Source: Halomonas sp.
GTDB taxonomy: Bacteria > Pseudomonadota > Gammaproteobacteria > Pseudomonadales > Halomonadaceae
Reading direction: 5' to 3'
Assembly: GCF_030457605.1 (NCBI RefSeq)
Contig: NZ_JAKDUR010000014.1
Coordinates: forward strand, 1-47,600
Length of the DNA stretch: 47,600 nt
Part shown: positions 33,279-46,440 of the stretch, one piece after another
Layout: each line of letters starts with the position of its first letter
Position numbering within the stretch: position 1 is the stretch's first letter
Translations under genes and position numbers: made by a program
The notes under the pieces: model-generated
What the model was told of the DNA's origin: nothing
What the model saw: the letters and a program-made list of their open reading frames with translations, nothing else
The model's database searches: none

Positions 33279-35929
33279 AGCGCCTGCACTCCTTCACGGC
33301 CCACGTTTTCGGCCATAAAGTCCTGGGCGAAGCGCTGCAGCACGCCGCCGGCGGTATAGGTGGTCAACTCGTCGGCGGTATCCAGCCGGCAAATCACCGC
33401 TACGCGCTCAGCTTTTTCTTCGGCGCTGCCATCGCTGCGACCTGCTGCGCGGTGAATCATCAGCGTCAGCTTGCCGCCGGCAGCAGGCGCGCCTTCCACG
33501 TCGAACACCTCGGTGCCGTCCAGCTCAAGCGTATGGCGTGTGGTGCCGGCCTCAAACTGTAGCGGCATCACGCCCATGCCGATCAGGTTGGTGCGGTGGA
33601 TGCGCTCAAAGCCTTCGGCCACGATCGCTTCGACGCCGGCGAGGGCAACGCCCTTGGCCGCCCAGTCCCGCGAGCTGCCCTGGCCGTAGTCGGCGCCGGC
33701 AATAATAATCAGCGGCTGCTTGCGCGCCATGTAGGTTTCAATCGCTTCCCACATCCGCGTGACTTTGCCTTCGGGCTCAACGCGCGCCAGCGAGCCCTGA
33801 CGCACCTCGCCGGCATCGTCACGCACCATTTCGTTGAACAGTTTGGGATTGGCAAGGGTGGCGCGCTGGGCGGTCAAATGGTCGCCGCGGTGGGTCGCGT
33901 AGGAGTTGAAGTCGGCTTCGGGCAGGCCCATTTTCGCCAGATATTCGCCAGCGGCGCTATCGAGCAAAATTGCGTTGGACGGCGACAGGTGATCGGTGGT
34001 GATGTTGTCCGGCAGGATGGCCAACGGGCGCATATCCTTGAGTTCGCGCACCGCCGACATCTTGCCTTCCCAATACGGCGGGCGGCGAATATAGGTGCTT
34101 TTTTCGCGCCAGTCGTACAGCGGGCTGACCTGCGCACGGGCACCTTTATCCAAGTTGAACATGGGAATGTAGGTGGCGCGAAACTGCTCGGGCTTGACCG
34201 AGGACGCCACCAGCGCATCGATTTCCGCATCGTCTGGCCAGATATCCTTGAGCGTGACCGGCTTGCCATCGGCGTCTACACCCAGCGCGTCCTTTTCGAT
34301 GTCAAAGCGGATGGTGCCGGCAATGGCGTAGGCCACCACCAGCGGCGGTGAGGCCAGAAACGCCTGCCTGGCATGCGGGTGGATGCGCCCGTCAAAGTTG
34401 CGGTTACCCGACAGCACCGCGGTGGAATACAGGTCGCGGTCGATGATTTCCTTCTCAACGGCCGGGTCGAGCGCGCCGGACATGCCGTTGCAGGTGGTGC
34501 AGGCATAACCCACTACGCCAAAGCCCAGCTGCTCAAGCTCGCCCATCAGCCCGGCGTCGTCCAGGTACATCCTGACCGTTTTGGACCCCGGTGCCAGCGA
34601 CGACTTGACCCACGGCTTGCGCGTCAGCCCCAGGCGGTTGGCGTTGCGCGCAATCAGCCCCGCCGCCACCATGTTGCGCGGATTGGAAGTGTTGGTGCAG
34701 CTGGTGATCGCGGCAATAATCACCGCGCCGTCGGGCATTTTTCCTGCTTTTTCTTCTTCGCGCGCCTGCTCAAGCCCCACGGCGATGCCACGCTTTGCAA
34801 GCTCGGCGGTGGGCAGCTGGGCGTGGGGTTTTGACGGCCCGGCAAGAGTGCGAGCCACGCTCGCCAGGTCAAACTCGAGCACCCGTTCATACTCGGCACT
34901 GGCCAGGTCGCTCGCCCACAGGCCGGTATGTTTGGCGTAGCGCTCGACCAGCGCGACCTGGTCGTCGTCGCGGCCGGTCAGTGTGAGGTAATCGATGGTT
35001 TGCTCATCGATAAAAAACATCGCCGCGGTAGCGCCGTATTCCGGCGTCATGTTGGATATCGTTGCCCGATCGCCCACCGTCAGGCTATCCGCACCTTCGC
35101 CGAAAAACTCCAGATACGCGCCGACTACCTTGGCCTCACGCAAAAACTCGGTGATCGCCAGCACCATATCGGTACTGGTGATCCCCGGCATCAGCTTGCC
35201 GCTCAGCTTGACCCCGACGATATCCGGCAGGCGCATCATCGACGGCCGTCCGAGCATCACGCTTTCGGCCTCCAGGCCACCCACGCCGACGGAAATCACC
35301 CCCAGTGCGTCGACCATAGGCGTGTGGCTGTCGGTGCCCACGCAGGTATCGGGGAACACCACGCCGTGTTGCTGCTGAACCACCGGCGACATCTTCTCCA
35401 GGTTGATCTGGTGCATGATGCCGTTGCCCGGCGGAATCACAGCGACGTTCTCGAACGCCACCCTGGTCCAGTCGATAAAGTGAAAACGGTCGTCGTTGCG
35501 CCGGTCTTCCACCGCGCGGTTCTTGGTGAAGGCATCCTGTTCATCCCCGGCGTGCTCAACCGCCAGCGAGTGGTCAACGATCAATTGGGTCGACACCACC
35601 GGATTGACGCTTGCGGGGTCGCCGCCCCGCTCGGCGATGGCGTCGCGCAGACCGGCCAGATCCACCAGCGCCGTCTGGCCGAGAATGTCGTGGCACACCA
35701 CCCGCGCGGGGTACCAGGGAAAATCCAGATCGCTGCGCCGCTCGATCAGCTGAGCGAGCGAGTCATCCAGCGCCTCCGGCGCACAGCGGCGTACCAGTTG
35801 CTCGGCGAGAATGCGCGAGGTATAGGGCAGTTTGGCGTAGGCGCCCGGCTGGATCGCCTCGACGGCCTCGCAGGCATCAAAGTAGGCAAACTCGGTGCCG
35901 GGCAGCGAGTGGCGGTATCGGGTCGTCAT
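33275..35929 (-). CDS. acnD: Fe/S-dependent 2-methylisocitrate dehydratase AcnD
   Basis: Aconitase-superfamily enzyme (884 residues) making 2-methyl-cis-aconitate from 2-methylcitrate. Cluster cysteines lie in ITSCTNTSNPRN and YACTTCNGMSG. DSHTPMVDALGVISVGVGGLEAE and the C-terminal GADYGQGSSRDWAAKG swivel-domain motif are clear. ATG 35929 is preferred to GTG 35941. Lies between prpC and prpF. The acnD/prpF pair replaces reliance on prpD alone, as in Shewanella, Vibrio and Pseudomonas. Confidence 0.97.
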   Translation of the reverse strand: MTTRYRHSLPGTEFAYFDACEAVEAIQPGAYAKLPYTSRILAEQLVRRCAPEALDDSLAQLIERRSDLDFPWYPARVVCHDILGQTALVDLAGLRDAIAERGGDPASVNPVVSTQLIVDHSLAVEHAGDEQDAFTKNRAVEDRRNDDRFHFIDWTRVAFENVAVIPPGNGIMHQINLEKMSPVVQQQHGVVFPDTCVGTDSHTPMVDALGVISVGVGGLEAESVMLGRPSMMRLPDIVGVKLSGKLMPGITSTDMVLAITEFLREAKVVGAYLEFFGEGADSLTVGDRATISNMTPEYGATAAMFFIDEQTIDYLTLTGRDDDQVALVERYAKHTGLWASDLASAEYERVLEFDLASVARTLAGPSKPHAQLPTAELAKRGIAVGLEQAREEEKAGKMPDGAVIIAAITSCTNTSNPRNMVAAGLIARNANRLGLTRKPWVKSSLAPGSKTVRMYLDDAGLMGELEQLGFGVVGYACTTCNGMSGALDPAVEKEIIDRDLYSTAVLSGNRNFDGRIHPHARQAFLASPPLVVAYAIAGTIRFDIEKDALGVDADGKPVTLKDIWPDDAEIDALVASSVKPEQFRATYIPMFNLDKGARAQVSPLYDWREKSTYIRRPPYWEGKMSAVRELKDMRPLAILPDNITTDHLSPSNAILLDSAAGEYLAKMGLPEADFNSYATHRGDHLTAQRATLANPKLFNEMVRDDAGEVRQGSLARVEPEGKVTRMWEAIETYMARKQPLIIIAGADYGQGSSRDWAAKGVALAGVEAIVAEGFERIHRTNLIGMGVMPLQFEAGTTRHTLELDGTEVFDVEGAPAAGGKLTLMIHRAAGRSDGSAEEKAERVAVICRLDTADELTTYTAGGVLQRFAQDFMAENVGREGVQAL

Positions 35930-35965
35930 GACAGGGCTCACGGCAGAAAGTCAAAAGGCAGCGTG

Positions 35966-37093
35966 TCAGTCGCGCTGTTCGATCGGCACCCATTCGCTCT
36001 TTTCCGGGCCGGTGTAGTCGGCGCTGGGACGAATGATGCGGTTGTTGGCGCGCTGCTCGAACACGTGCGCGCACCAGCCGGTAACCCGCGACATGACAAA
36101 GATCGGGGTAAACAGCTTGGTAGGAATATCCATGAAGTGATAGGCGCTGGCATGGAAAAAGTCAGCGTTGCAGAACAGTTTTTTCTCGCGCCACATGACC
36201 TCTTCGCAGCGCACCGAGACCGGGTAAAGCACGCTGTCACCAACGTCATCGGCAAGCTTTTCCGCCCACTTCTTGATAATCGCGTTGCGCGGGTCGGACT
36301 CGCGATAAATGGCGTGGCCAAAGCCCATGATCTTTTCCTTGCGCTCGAGCTTGGCAAGCATGCCGCGCTCGGCGTCGTCCGGCGAGTCAAAGCCAGAGAT
36401 CATTTCCATGGCGGCCTCGTTGGCACCTCCGTGCAGCGGGCCGCGCAACGTGCCAATCGCGCCGGTGACGCACGAATGCAGATCGGAAAGCGTCGAGGCG
36501 CATACCCGAGCAGTAAACGTCGAGGCGTTGAACTCGTGCTCGGCGTACAGGATCAGCGAGACATTCATGGCATCGGCGTGCATCTGGCTCGGCGCTTTGC
36601 CATGCAGCAGGTGGAGAAAATGCGCGCCGGTGGAATCATCGTCGGTGTGCGGCTCGATGCGCACGCCGTCGTGGCTGAAACGATACCAGTAGCAGATGAT
36701 CGACGGCAGCGCCGCCACGAAGCGGTCGGCGACGTCCTGCTGGGCATCGAAGCTTTGTTCGGTTTCCAGGTTACCCAGCATCGAAGCGCCGGTGCGCATC
36801 ACGTCCATCGGGTGGGCGTCAGCAGGAATCTGTTCAAGCACGCTTTTCAGTGCCTCGGGCAGCCCACGCAGGCTTTTCAGCCGGGTGATGTAGGCATCCA
36901 GCTCGGCCTGGTTGGGTAGCTTGCCTTTGAGCAGCAAATAGGCCACTTCTTCAAATCTGGCGTTGTCGGCAAGCGTCTGGATATCAAAGCCGCGGAAAGT
37001 CAGCCCCGAACCGGTTTTGCCTACAGTACACAGTGCGGTTTCGCCGGCGCTCTGGCCGCGCAGGCCTGCGCCGCTGAGTTGTTTCTCCGCCAT
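35966..37093 (-). CDS. prpC: 2-methylcitrate synthase
   Basis: Condenses propionyl-CoA with oxaloacetate. The 375-residue citrate-synthase fold shows LRGQSAGETALCTVGKTGSGLTFRGFDI at the start and RGPLHGGANEAAMEM with a catalytic histidine. MGFGHAIYRESDPRN supplies the second histidine, and the C-terminal block (PADYTGPEKSEWVPIEQR) is also present. The short N-terminus separates it from GltA. Between prpB and acnD on one transcript. Confidence 0.97.
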   Translation of the reverse strand: MAEKQLSGAGLRGQSAGETALCTVGKTGSGLTFRGFDIQTLADNARFEEVAYLLLKGKLPNQAELDAYITRLKSLRGLPEALKSVLEQIPADAHPMDVMRTGASMLGNLETEQSFDAQQDVADRFVAALPSIICYWYRFSHDGVRIEPHTDDDSTGAHFLHLLHGKAPSQMHADAMNVSLILYAEHEFNASTFTARVCASTLSDLHSCVTGAIGTLRGPLHGGANEAAMEMISGFDSPDDAERGMLAKLERKEKIMGFGHAIYRESDPRNAIIKKWAEKLADDVGDSVLYPVSVRCEEVMWREKKLFCNADFFHASAYHFMDIPTKLFTPIFVMSRVTGWCAHVFEQRANNRIIRPSADYTGPEKSEWVPIEQRD

Positions 37094-37170
37094 GTTTTCC
37101 TCCTAAGCCATGTATGACGCAGGCGCGCAAGCCGTGCCATGCGTCGTTGCAGTCACCGCTGTCAGCCGCT

Positions 37171-38061
37171 TCAGGCCTTTTCGCCCTGCTCGGCAAACAG
37201 CGTATCCAGCTTTTGTTCAAAGTCGTGGTAGTTGAGGAAGTCGTAAAGCTCTTCGCGGGTTTGCATGGTCTCGACCACGTCTTGCTGGTGGCCATTGTCC
37301 TTGATGCTCTGGTAGACGTTAAGCGCGGCGGCATTCATCGCGCGAAACGCCGACAGCGGGTAAAGCACCATGGCGCAGCCTGCTCCGCCAAGCTCGGCCT
37401 GGGTAAACAGCGGCGTGGCGCCGAATTCGGTGATGTTGGCCAGAATCGGCGCGTCAACGCGCTGGCAAAAGGCGCGGTAATCTTCGAGCGTATGCACCGC
37501 TTCGGCAAAGATCGCGTCGGCGCCCGCCTCGATACAGGCATTGGCGCGCTCGATAGCGGCGTCCAGCCCTTCTTTCTGGAACGCATCGGTGCGGGCAATC
37601 AGGTAGAAGTCCGGGTCAATCCGCGCATCCGCCGCGGCCTTGATGCGGTCGGCCATTTCCGCCTGCGACACAATCGCCTTATTGGGGCGGTGGCCGCAGC
37701 GCTTCTGCGCGACCTGGTCTTCCAGATGCACGGCGGCCACGCCGGCGCGCTGCATTTCCTTGACGCTGCGGGCAATGTTGAACGCCCCGCCCCAGCCGGT
37801 ATCAATGTCCACCAGCAGCGGCAGATCGGTCGCGCCACAGATGCGGTGGGCGTCTTCGACCACGTCGTTCATGGTGGTCATACCCAGATCCGGCAGGCCG
37901 AAGGAGGCGTTGGCTACCCCGCCGCCGGAAAGATAAATCGCCTGATGGCCCACGCGCTCGGCCATCAGCGCCGTGTAGGCATTGACGGTGCCAAGAATCG
38001 GCAGCGGGCGGTTGGCCTTGAGTGCTGCGCGAAACCGCGCGCCGGGGGTCAGTGCTGTCAT
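37171..38061 (-). CDS. prpB: Methylisocitrate lyase
   Basis: Splits 2-methylisocitrate into pyruvate and succinate. The 296-residue PEP-mutase/isocitrate-lyase fold has [16 protein letters not shown] for metal binding and the catalytic cysteine in [14 protein letters not shown]. It also has [14 protein letters not shown] and [13 protein letters not shown] 38061 has GAGG 9 bases upstream and aligns with E. coli PrpB; ATG 38070, overlapping the regulator stop as ATGA, is the alternative. Confidence 0.97.
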   Translation of the reverse strand: MTALTPGARFRAALKANRPLPILGTVNAYTALMAERVGHQAIYLSGGGVANASFGLPDLGMTTMNDVVEDAHRICGATDLPLLVDIDTGWGGAFNIARSVKEMQRAGVAAVHLEDQVAQKRCGHRPNKAIVSQAEMADRIKAAADARIDPDFYLIARTDAFQKEGLDAAIERANACIEAGADAIFAEAVHTLEDYRAFCQRVDAPILANITEFGATPLFTQAELGGAGCAMVLYPLSAFRAMNAAALNVYQSIKDNGHQQDVVETMQTREELYDFLNYHDFEQKLDTLFAEQGEKA

Positions 38062-38066
38062 AAGTG

Positions 38067-38786
38067 TCATCCTCGGTCAGGGGCTTGAAGCGTTGCCGCG
38101 TAGCGTTCGGCGACGTTGGCACGCGACGCCGCGACGTGGCGACGCATCAGCAGCTCGGCAAGCTCGGCATCGCCGACTTCAATGGCGTCAACAATACGGT
38201 GGTGTTCAACAAAAGCCTTGTGCGGGCGCGCGCCGCTGGCGCTGAACTGGGTGCGGTAAAGACGCACCAGGTAATACAGGTCGTCGCATAGCAGGTTCAC
38301 CAGCATCCGGTTGTGGCTGCCTTTAACGATGCGATAGTGAAAGTCGAGGTCGCCTTCGCGCTGATAGTAGGCTTCACCGCGCTGCAGATCGCTCTGGCTT
38401 TCGTGTACAGCAAGCACGTCGCGCAGCCCGGCCACCTCCTCGGGCGTCATGTGCTCGGCGGCAAGCCTTGCCGCCATGCTTTCCAGCGCTTCGCGCACGT
38501 CAAACAGCTCCAGCAGCTCGGGCATGGTCAGCTTGACCACCCGCGCGCCTACGTGGGGAATTCGCTCAATCAGCCGGTGAGCTTCCAGCCGGCGCATGGC
38601 TTCACGCAATGGCCCGCGCGAAATGCCGTAGATGGCGGCCAGCCCCGGCTCGGTAATCCTGCTGCCCGGCGCCAGTTCGCCGCGCACAATAGCGCTCTGC
38701 AGCTGGTGAAAGACACGCTCGGCCAGAGTGCGTGTTTCCGGAGGCGTACTCTGATCCATTTTCTGATCGGCGTGGGATAACGTCAT
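38067..38786 (-). CDS. GntR-family (FCD) regulator of the prp operon
   Basis: 239-residue transcription factor. An N-terminal winged helix ([24 protein letters not shown]...[20 protein letters not shown], about 20-75) is followed by an FCD ligand domain ([23 protein letters not shown]...). It is the first gene of the prp transcript and overlaps prpB, so it very probably regulates propionate catabolism, with 2-methylcitrate or a relative as a likely effector (inference). Start ATG 38786 lacks a ribosome-binding site; ATG 38759 is possible. Palindromic candidate operators lie just upstream. Confidence 0.92.
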   Translation of the reverse strand: MTLSHADQKMDQSTPPETRTLAERVFHQLQSAIVRGELAPGSRITEPGLAAIYGISRGPLREAMRRLEAHRLIERIPHVGARVVKLTMPELLELFDVREALESMAARLAAEHMTPEEVAGLRDVLAVHESQSDLQRGEAYYQREGDLDFHYRIVKGSHNRMLVNLLCDDLYYLVRLYRTQFSASGARPHKAFVEHHRIVDAIEVGDAELAELLMRRHVAASRANVAERYAATLQAPDRG

Positions 38787-38789
38787 TAG

Positions 38790-38801
38790 ATTGTCAACAA
38801 T
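38790..38801. promoter_or_regulatory. Candidate GntR operator 1
   Basis: ATTGT-CA-ACAAT, an inverted repeat of the form typical of FadR/FCD-type GntR regulators (TNGTNNNACNA-like), 4 bases upstream of the regulator ATG. Occupancy would block expression of the whole prp operon. Confidence 0.5.
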
Positions 38802-38833
38802 TAAATAGTGAAGCCACTTTATCCCTCGGTTTT

Positions 38834-38844
38834 TTGACCGTCAA
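38834..38844. promoter_or_regulatory. Inverted repeat TTGAC-C-GTCAA
   Basis: An 11-base inverted repeat between candidate operators 1 and 2. Its half-site (TTGAC) differs from theirs (TTGTC/TTGT), so it may be unrelated. Confidence 0.25.
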
Positions 38845-38885
38845 GCACCGCAAACCGACGTTTTATCCCCCTTTGGTGGAAGGCG

Positions 38886-38895
38886 TTGTCGACAA
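38886..38895. promoter_or_regulatory. Candidate GntR operator 2
   Basis: Perfect 10-bp palindrome TTGTCGACAA, 100 bases upstream of the regulator start and 86 bases before pabB. It shares the TTGT/ACAA arms of operator 1. Confidence 0.45.
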
Positions 38896-38980
38896 ACTTG
38901 CCCGGTACCACCCACACGCTTGGCATAGCGCACTTCTGATAGAATGACGCGCTTCTGAACCGGCAAGGCTAAACCTGTAT

Positions 38981-40342
<1,362 letters not shown>

Positions 40343-40400
40343 GAGGTGTGGCCAAGCAAACCAAAAAGTATATAAAAGCAAAACAAAACGGTATTGGGGC

Positions 40401-40416
40401 GCCCGCCGGGCTTTTT
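40401..40416 (+). terminator. Weak terminator after pabB
   Basis: GCCC-GCC-GGGC followed by five T, about 60 bases after the pabB stop. The 4-bp GC stem is short. The AT-rich tract just before it (about 40360-40390) could also serve CysB control of cysH. Confidence 0.4.
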
Positions 40417-40457
40417 GTTAGCCTTGCCACATACCCGCCACGGCGACAGGAGATAAC

Positions 40458-41081
40458 ATGGCGTCTATGGATCTGGAAACAATGAATCGCGACCTTGGGC
40501 AGCAACCCCAGGCCCTTGTTGAATGGGCCATTGCTCAGGGCAAGCGACCGATCTGCACCACCAATTTCCGCCCCTTTGAAGCGGTGATTTTGCACATGGT
40601 GACCCGGGTAAACCCGACTATTCCCATTGTGTGGATGGACAGCGGCTACAACACGCCGGCGACCTACCAGTTTGCCGATGCCCTGATCAAACGCCTGAAC
40701 CTCAACATCGTAAGCTTTGTGCCCCAGCGCACCCGGGCCCACCGCGAAGCGCTGGAGGGAGATTTTCCCGGCATTGACGACCCGCGCCACACAGCGTTTA
40801 CCCAGGAAGTCAAAATCGAGCCGTTCGAACGTGCACTGGGGGAAATGCGCCCCGACGTCTGGTTTACGGCCCTGCGCGCCGAAGATACCGCCGAACGCGC
40901 TAAAATGCAGCCGGTAAGCCTCGGTGCCGACGGTCTGCTAAAAGTCGCCCCGGTACTCCACTGGAGCGCAAAACAGATGTACGAATACCTCGTGGAGCAC
41001 GACCTGCCCAACAATTTCGATTACTTCGACCCCACCAAGGTGGAAGAAAAGCGCGAATGCGGGCTGCATCTTCAGCATTGA
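40458..41081 (+). CDS. cysH: Compact phosphoadenosine phosphosulfate reductase
   Basis: Reduces PAPS to sulfite with thioredoxin. The catalytic C-terminal motif ECGLH is intact (C201), as are WMDSGYNTPATYQFAD and the WFTALRAEDTAERA segment. There is no CC/CxxC iron-sulfur set, so it looks like a PAPS rather than APS reductase. At 207 residues it is about 37 shorter than E. coli CysH. It lacks the GYLSVGDTHTT-type stretch before ECGLH and has CTTNFRPFEA where SSSFGIQAA is usual. AGGAGA precedes the ATG. It converges on cysB, and trxA is close, supporting a sulfur role. Confidence 0.85.
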   Translation: MASMDLETMNRDLGQQPQALVEWAIAQGKRPICTTNFRPFEAVILHMVTRVNPTIPIVWMDSGYNTPATYQFADALIKRLNLNIVSFVPQRTRAHREALEGDFPGIDDPRHTAFTQEVKIEPFERALGEMRPDVWFTALRAEDTAERAKMQPVSLGADGLLKVAPVLHWSAKQMYEYLVEHDLPNNFDYFDPTKVEEKRECGLHLQH

Positions 41082-41149
41082 GCCCGCTTCAGGCCACGCT
41101 CAGAGGGTGTGCGAAAAATCCTTGAGCGCAGGCACTTTTCAGGCACAGC

Positions 41150-42425
<1,276 letters not shown>

Positions 42426-42746
42426 ATGTCCAATGTTGATGTCACCAACGCCAATTTCGAACAGGAAGTCCTCAACGCCGAACAGCCGGTACTGCTGAAG
42501 TTCTGGGCGCCCTGGTGCGGTCCTTGCAAGGTAATGGCACCGGTTGTTGATGAAGTCGCCGACGAGCGCGACGGCAGCATCAAGGTCGTCAGCGTTAACG
42601 TCGATGATGCACCGGAAATTGCCGCCGAACAGGGCGTTCGCGGCGTGCCCACGGTCATGCTGTTCAAGTCCGGCACCAAGGTTGCTTCACTGGTAGGCGC
42701 GCAGTCCAAATCACAGCTGAGCCAGTTTCTCGACCAGAACGCCTGA
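42426..42746 (+). CDS. trxA: Thioredoxin 1
   Basis: 106-residue cytoplasmic dithiol reductase with the active site WAPWCGPCKVMAP (C31 and C34), the cis-proline block RGVPTVMLFKSG and the family length. Electron donor for ribonucleotide reductase and for CysH-type PAPS reductase, whose gene lies 1.3 kb away. Followed by a terminator hairpin. Confidence 0.97.
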   Translation: MSNVDVTNANFEQEVLNAEQPVLLKFWAPWCGPCKVMAPVVDEVADERDGSIKVVSVNVDDAPEIAAEQGVRGVPTVMLFKSGTKVASLVGAQSKSQLSQFLDQNA

Positions 42747-42770
42747 TAAGGCTCCATCCGGCGATACCTT

Positions 42771-42811
42771 GCCGCATGACCGCTGCCCGCGGCCATGCGG
42801 CTTTATGCTTT
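42771..42811 (+). terminator. Terminator after trxA
   Basis: GCCGCATG (42771-42778) pairs with CATGCGGC (42794-42801), with further GC pairing in the loop, followed by TTTATGCTTT. It lies 24 bases after the trxA stop and just before the convergent permease stop. Confidence 0.6.
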
Positions 42812-42821
42812 ACTGACTGAT

Positions 42822-43931
42822 TTATTTACGGCGTCTGGAAGGCGGGCGGCTTGCCTGATTCAGGCGTTTGCCCTTTTCAGCACGTATATGCGAGCCGGGC
42901 CCCAGCAAATGCGCCATCCAGCGCGTTTGCGGGTGACTGTCCAGTGCGATTTTGAGCGTCATGGTCAGCAGTACCGAAAGCAACAATCCCACCACGCCGA
43001 AAATCCAGCCCCACACTACCAACGATAAAAACGCCACCAGCGTGGACAGCCCCAGTGCCCGCCCCATCAGGCGCGGTTCCAGCAGATTACCCAGAACGAA
43101 GTTGATCCCCAGATACGCAAACGAGAGCAACAAGGCATCACCCAGCCCGCCGTTCTGGCTGACCAGCAACAACAATACCGGCGGCACCGCGGCAATGGCC
43201 GAGCCGATATTGGGAATAAAGTTCAAGGCAAACGCCAGTACGGCCCACAGCAGCGCAAACTTGACGCCGATCAGAAAACAGGACAGCCAGATCAGAATAC
43301 CCGTGACCAGACTAATGGTGGTCTTGACCGCCAGATAGCGTTTGAGCGTCATGCTGAATTCGCCAAACCGCTTGAGGCTGGGTGCCGGATTCTCCAGCGC
43401 CAGCGATACCTTGTCACGAAAGTTCAGCGTTTCGAACATAATGAAGACCACCAGCAGCGACACAACCATGCTCTGCATGAAGAAGTTGCCCACTTCACCC
43501 AACAGAGCAGGCATCCAGGCGGTATCACCCGCGCCGGAAAACAGCGCTTCGATTTCATCCGGATCGATCGCCAGCCCCAGCGATGAAAGCCGGTTCAACA
43601 GCTGCCAGTATGCCTGATAAAGTCGTGTTTCAATTTCCGGCAACGCATCCACAAAGGTGCTGAAGCTGTTGACGACCAGAAAACCCAGTAGCGTCAGCAT
43701 GCCCGCCAGCACCAGCAGGGTAAGCACCACGGCGCCACGCATGGGTAAACCACGGCGATTCAGCCACTGGATGGGCTCGGTACACACCACCGCGATGAAA
43801 AACGCCAGCAGCAGCGGCACCAGAAGGCTTGCCCCCAGCTTCATGCCGGCAATAATGACCACCAGCGCGGCAATCGCCAGCGTCGCGTGAAGCGGTATGC
43901 TTTGATAACTTTCGTCTGATTCATTCGACAT
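42822..43931 (-). CDS. AI-2E family transporter (PerM-like)
   Basis: 369-residue inner-membrane protein with about eight hydrophobic segments and the family motifs FIPNIGSAIAAVPPVL and GNLLEPRLMGRALGLSTLVAFLSL (shown in part). The family includes YdgG/TqsA, PerM and sodium/proton antiporters reported from halophiles, so the substrate cannot be fixed from sequence. The positively charged C-terminal tail ends RPPSRRRK. Confidence 0.9.
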   Translation of the reverse strand: MSNESDESYQSIPLHATLAIAALVVIIAGMKLGASLLVPLLLAFFIAVVCTEPIQWLNRRGLPMRGAVVLTLLVLAGMLTLLGFLVVNSFSTFVDALPEIETRLYQAYWQLLNRLSSLGLAIDPDEIEALFSGAGDTAWMPALLGEVGNFFMQSMVVSLLVVFIMFETLNFRDKVSLALENPAPSLKRFGEFSMTLKRYLAVKTTISLVTGILIWLSCFLIGVKFALLWAVLAFALNFIPNIGSAIAAVPPVLLLLVSQNGGLGDALLLSFAYLGINFVLGNLLEPRLMGRALGLSTLVAFLSLVVWGWIFGVVGLLLSVLLTMTLKIALDSHPQTRWMAHLLGPGSHIRAEKGKRLNQASRPPSRRRK

Positions 43932-44239
43932 GATTCGTGCCCGGTATAATCGGCGTTCCTGAAAACGCTAGCTTTGATAAATGGCTTTTACATGATGGCC
44001 TCATGACATGCCAGCCTGCTCTCGCTGACATGAATTCGGAGCTTGCCCAAACGCCTGCCCGAATGCACTGCCGTACATTTAAACCGCCAAAGCAAACCTG
44101 CAACCGCAAAAGTAAACCAAACGTAAGCGTGGATACAGGCAACGTACGCAGCAAACATGAAACCATCGTGCAAACAGAACTTTCTGCAGCTAACAGCTGC
44201 CATACTCAGCGTAACACTCACAACAAGGCAGGCTACTTT
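43932..44239. other. Intergenic region between permease and SIMPL gene
   Basis: 308 bases with no convincing gene and visibly lower GC than the flanks. A perfect TATAAT box on the plus strand sits at 43945-43950 without a good -35. The inverted repeat GCAGCT-AAC-AGCTGC lies at 44186-44200. The plus frame stays open to the SIMPL start, but the translated text looks non-coding. It may hold a long leader or a small RNA. Confidence 0.45.
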
Positions 44240-45145
44240 ATGGCACTTTCAACTTTTGAGCGCCGCCGGCCCGACAGCATGACCGGCCGGATCTCGCTTA
44301 TTTCCACGCTGATTCTCGGCACGCTCGCCGTGGCGTCGTTCACCGCGCCATCCTTTGCCGGTACCGATGCCAAAGGCACCTCCAGCCTGCAGGTGCAGGC
44401 GCAGTCCAGCATTGAGGTCACCCCTGACAAGGCCACCATCAGCGCTCGGTTATGGGAAGACACTCCTGCCGTCGATCTCAGCGAAGCAAAGCAGCGTGAA
44501 AAGCACGAGAAGGCTCGCCAAAATGCGCGTGACACCCTGGAAAAGCGCGCCGCCAGCCTGATTAAAGCGCTTGAAGACGACACCGGCATTGCGCGCGAGG
44601 CCATCAGCGCCGGTTCGTTACATGTGTATCCCCGGCGTGTTGCTGCTCCTAAAACCGGTGACGGCAACGCTCAGGGCGAACAGCCGAAAATGCTGACGCG
44701 CACGCGGCTTGAGCGCCCCATCAGCATTGATCTTGACGACTTGGATAACACCGAAAAAGTACTCAATGCCTTGATGGCAGCCGACGTTAATCGCCTCGAC
44801 GGCGTTACCTTTGACCTCAAGGACCGCGACGGCGCGACCGATGAAGCGCTGGTAAAGGCGCTGGAAAAGGCGCGCCACAAGGCCGAGCTGATGGCGGACA
44901 CGCTTAATGCTGGACTGGGACGCGTAATTCACGTTCAGGAAACTCGTTCGCCCGGCTTTGCGCCACGCATGATGAGCGTCAGCGCCGACACTCAGGGCAA
45001 GGCGGAATCAGCCGCTGCGCAGCCTGAATATCGCCCCGGCACCATTGATATTGATGCCGGTGTCAACGTTGAGTGGGCACTGAAAGCCGGCGCCAAACAG
45101 GATAATGATCAGTCCCGTGACGCCGATTCCGATAGCCGCTCCTGA
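44240..45145 (+). CDS. SIMPL-domain periplasmic protein (YggE-like)
   Basis: 301-residue exported protein of the SIMPL/DUF541 family, linked in relatives to oxidative-stress protection; molecular role unknown. A signal peptide (hydrophobic about 19-36, likely cut after PSFA) precedes LQVQAQSSIEVTPDKATISARLWED, the domain opening, and later KARHKAELMADTLNAGLGRVIHVQE. The start at ATG 44240 gives a proper signal peptide; the open frame upstream is unlikely to be translated. Convergent with serS, 14 bases apart. Confidence 0.88.
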   Translation: MALSTFERRRPDSMTGRISLISTLILGTLAVASFTAPSFAGTDAKGTSSLQVQAQSSIEVTPDKATISARLWEDTPAVDLSEAKQREKHEKARQNARDTLEKRAASLIKALEDDTGIAREAISAGSLHVYPRRVAAPKTGDGNAQGEQPKMLTRTRLERPISIDLDDLDNTEKVLNALMAADVNRLDGVTFDLKDRDGATDEALVKALEKARHKAELMADTLNAGLGRVIHVQETRSPGFAPRMMSVSADTQGKAESAAAQPEYRPGTIDIDAGVNVEWALKAGAKQDNDQSRDADSDSRS

Positions 45146-45159
45146 TCCAGGATCACGCG

Positions 45160-46440
<1,281 letters not shown>

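Noticed and set aside
34928..36919. 663-codon open frame antisense to acnD and prpC
   Set aside because: Shadow frame of GC-rich coding sequence. Both opposite genes are full-length with intact motifs, and the antisense text has no recognisable domain.
43937..44239. N-terminal extension of the SIMPL protein by 101 codons
   Set aside because: No signal peptide or family similarity upstream. ATG 44240 gives a proper signal peptide, and the region looks non-coding and low in GC.
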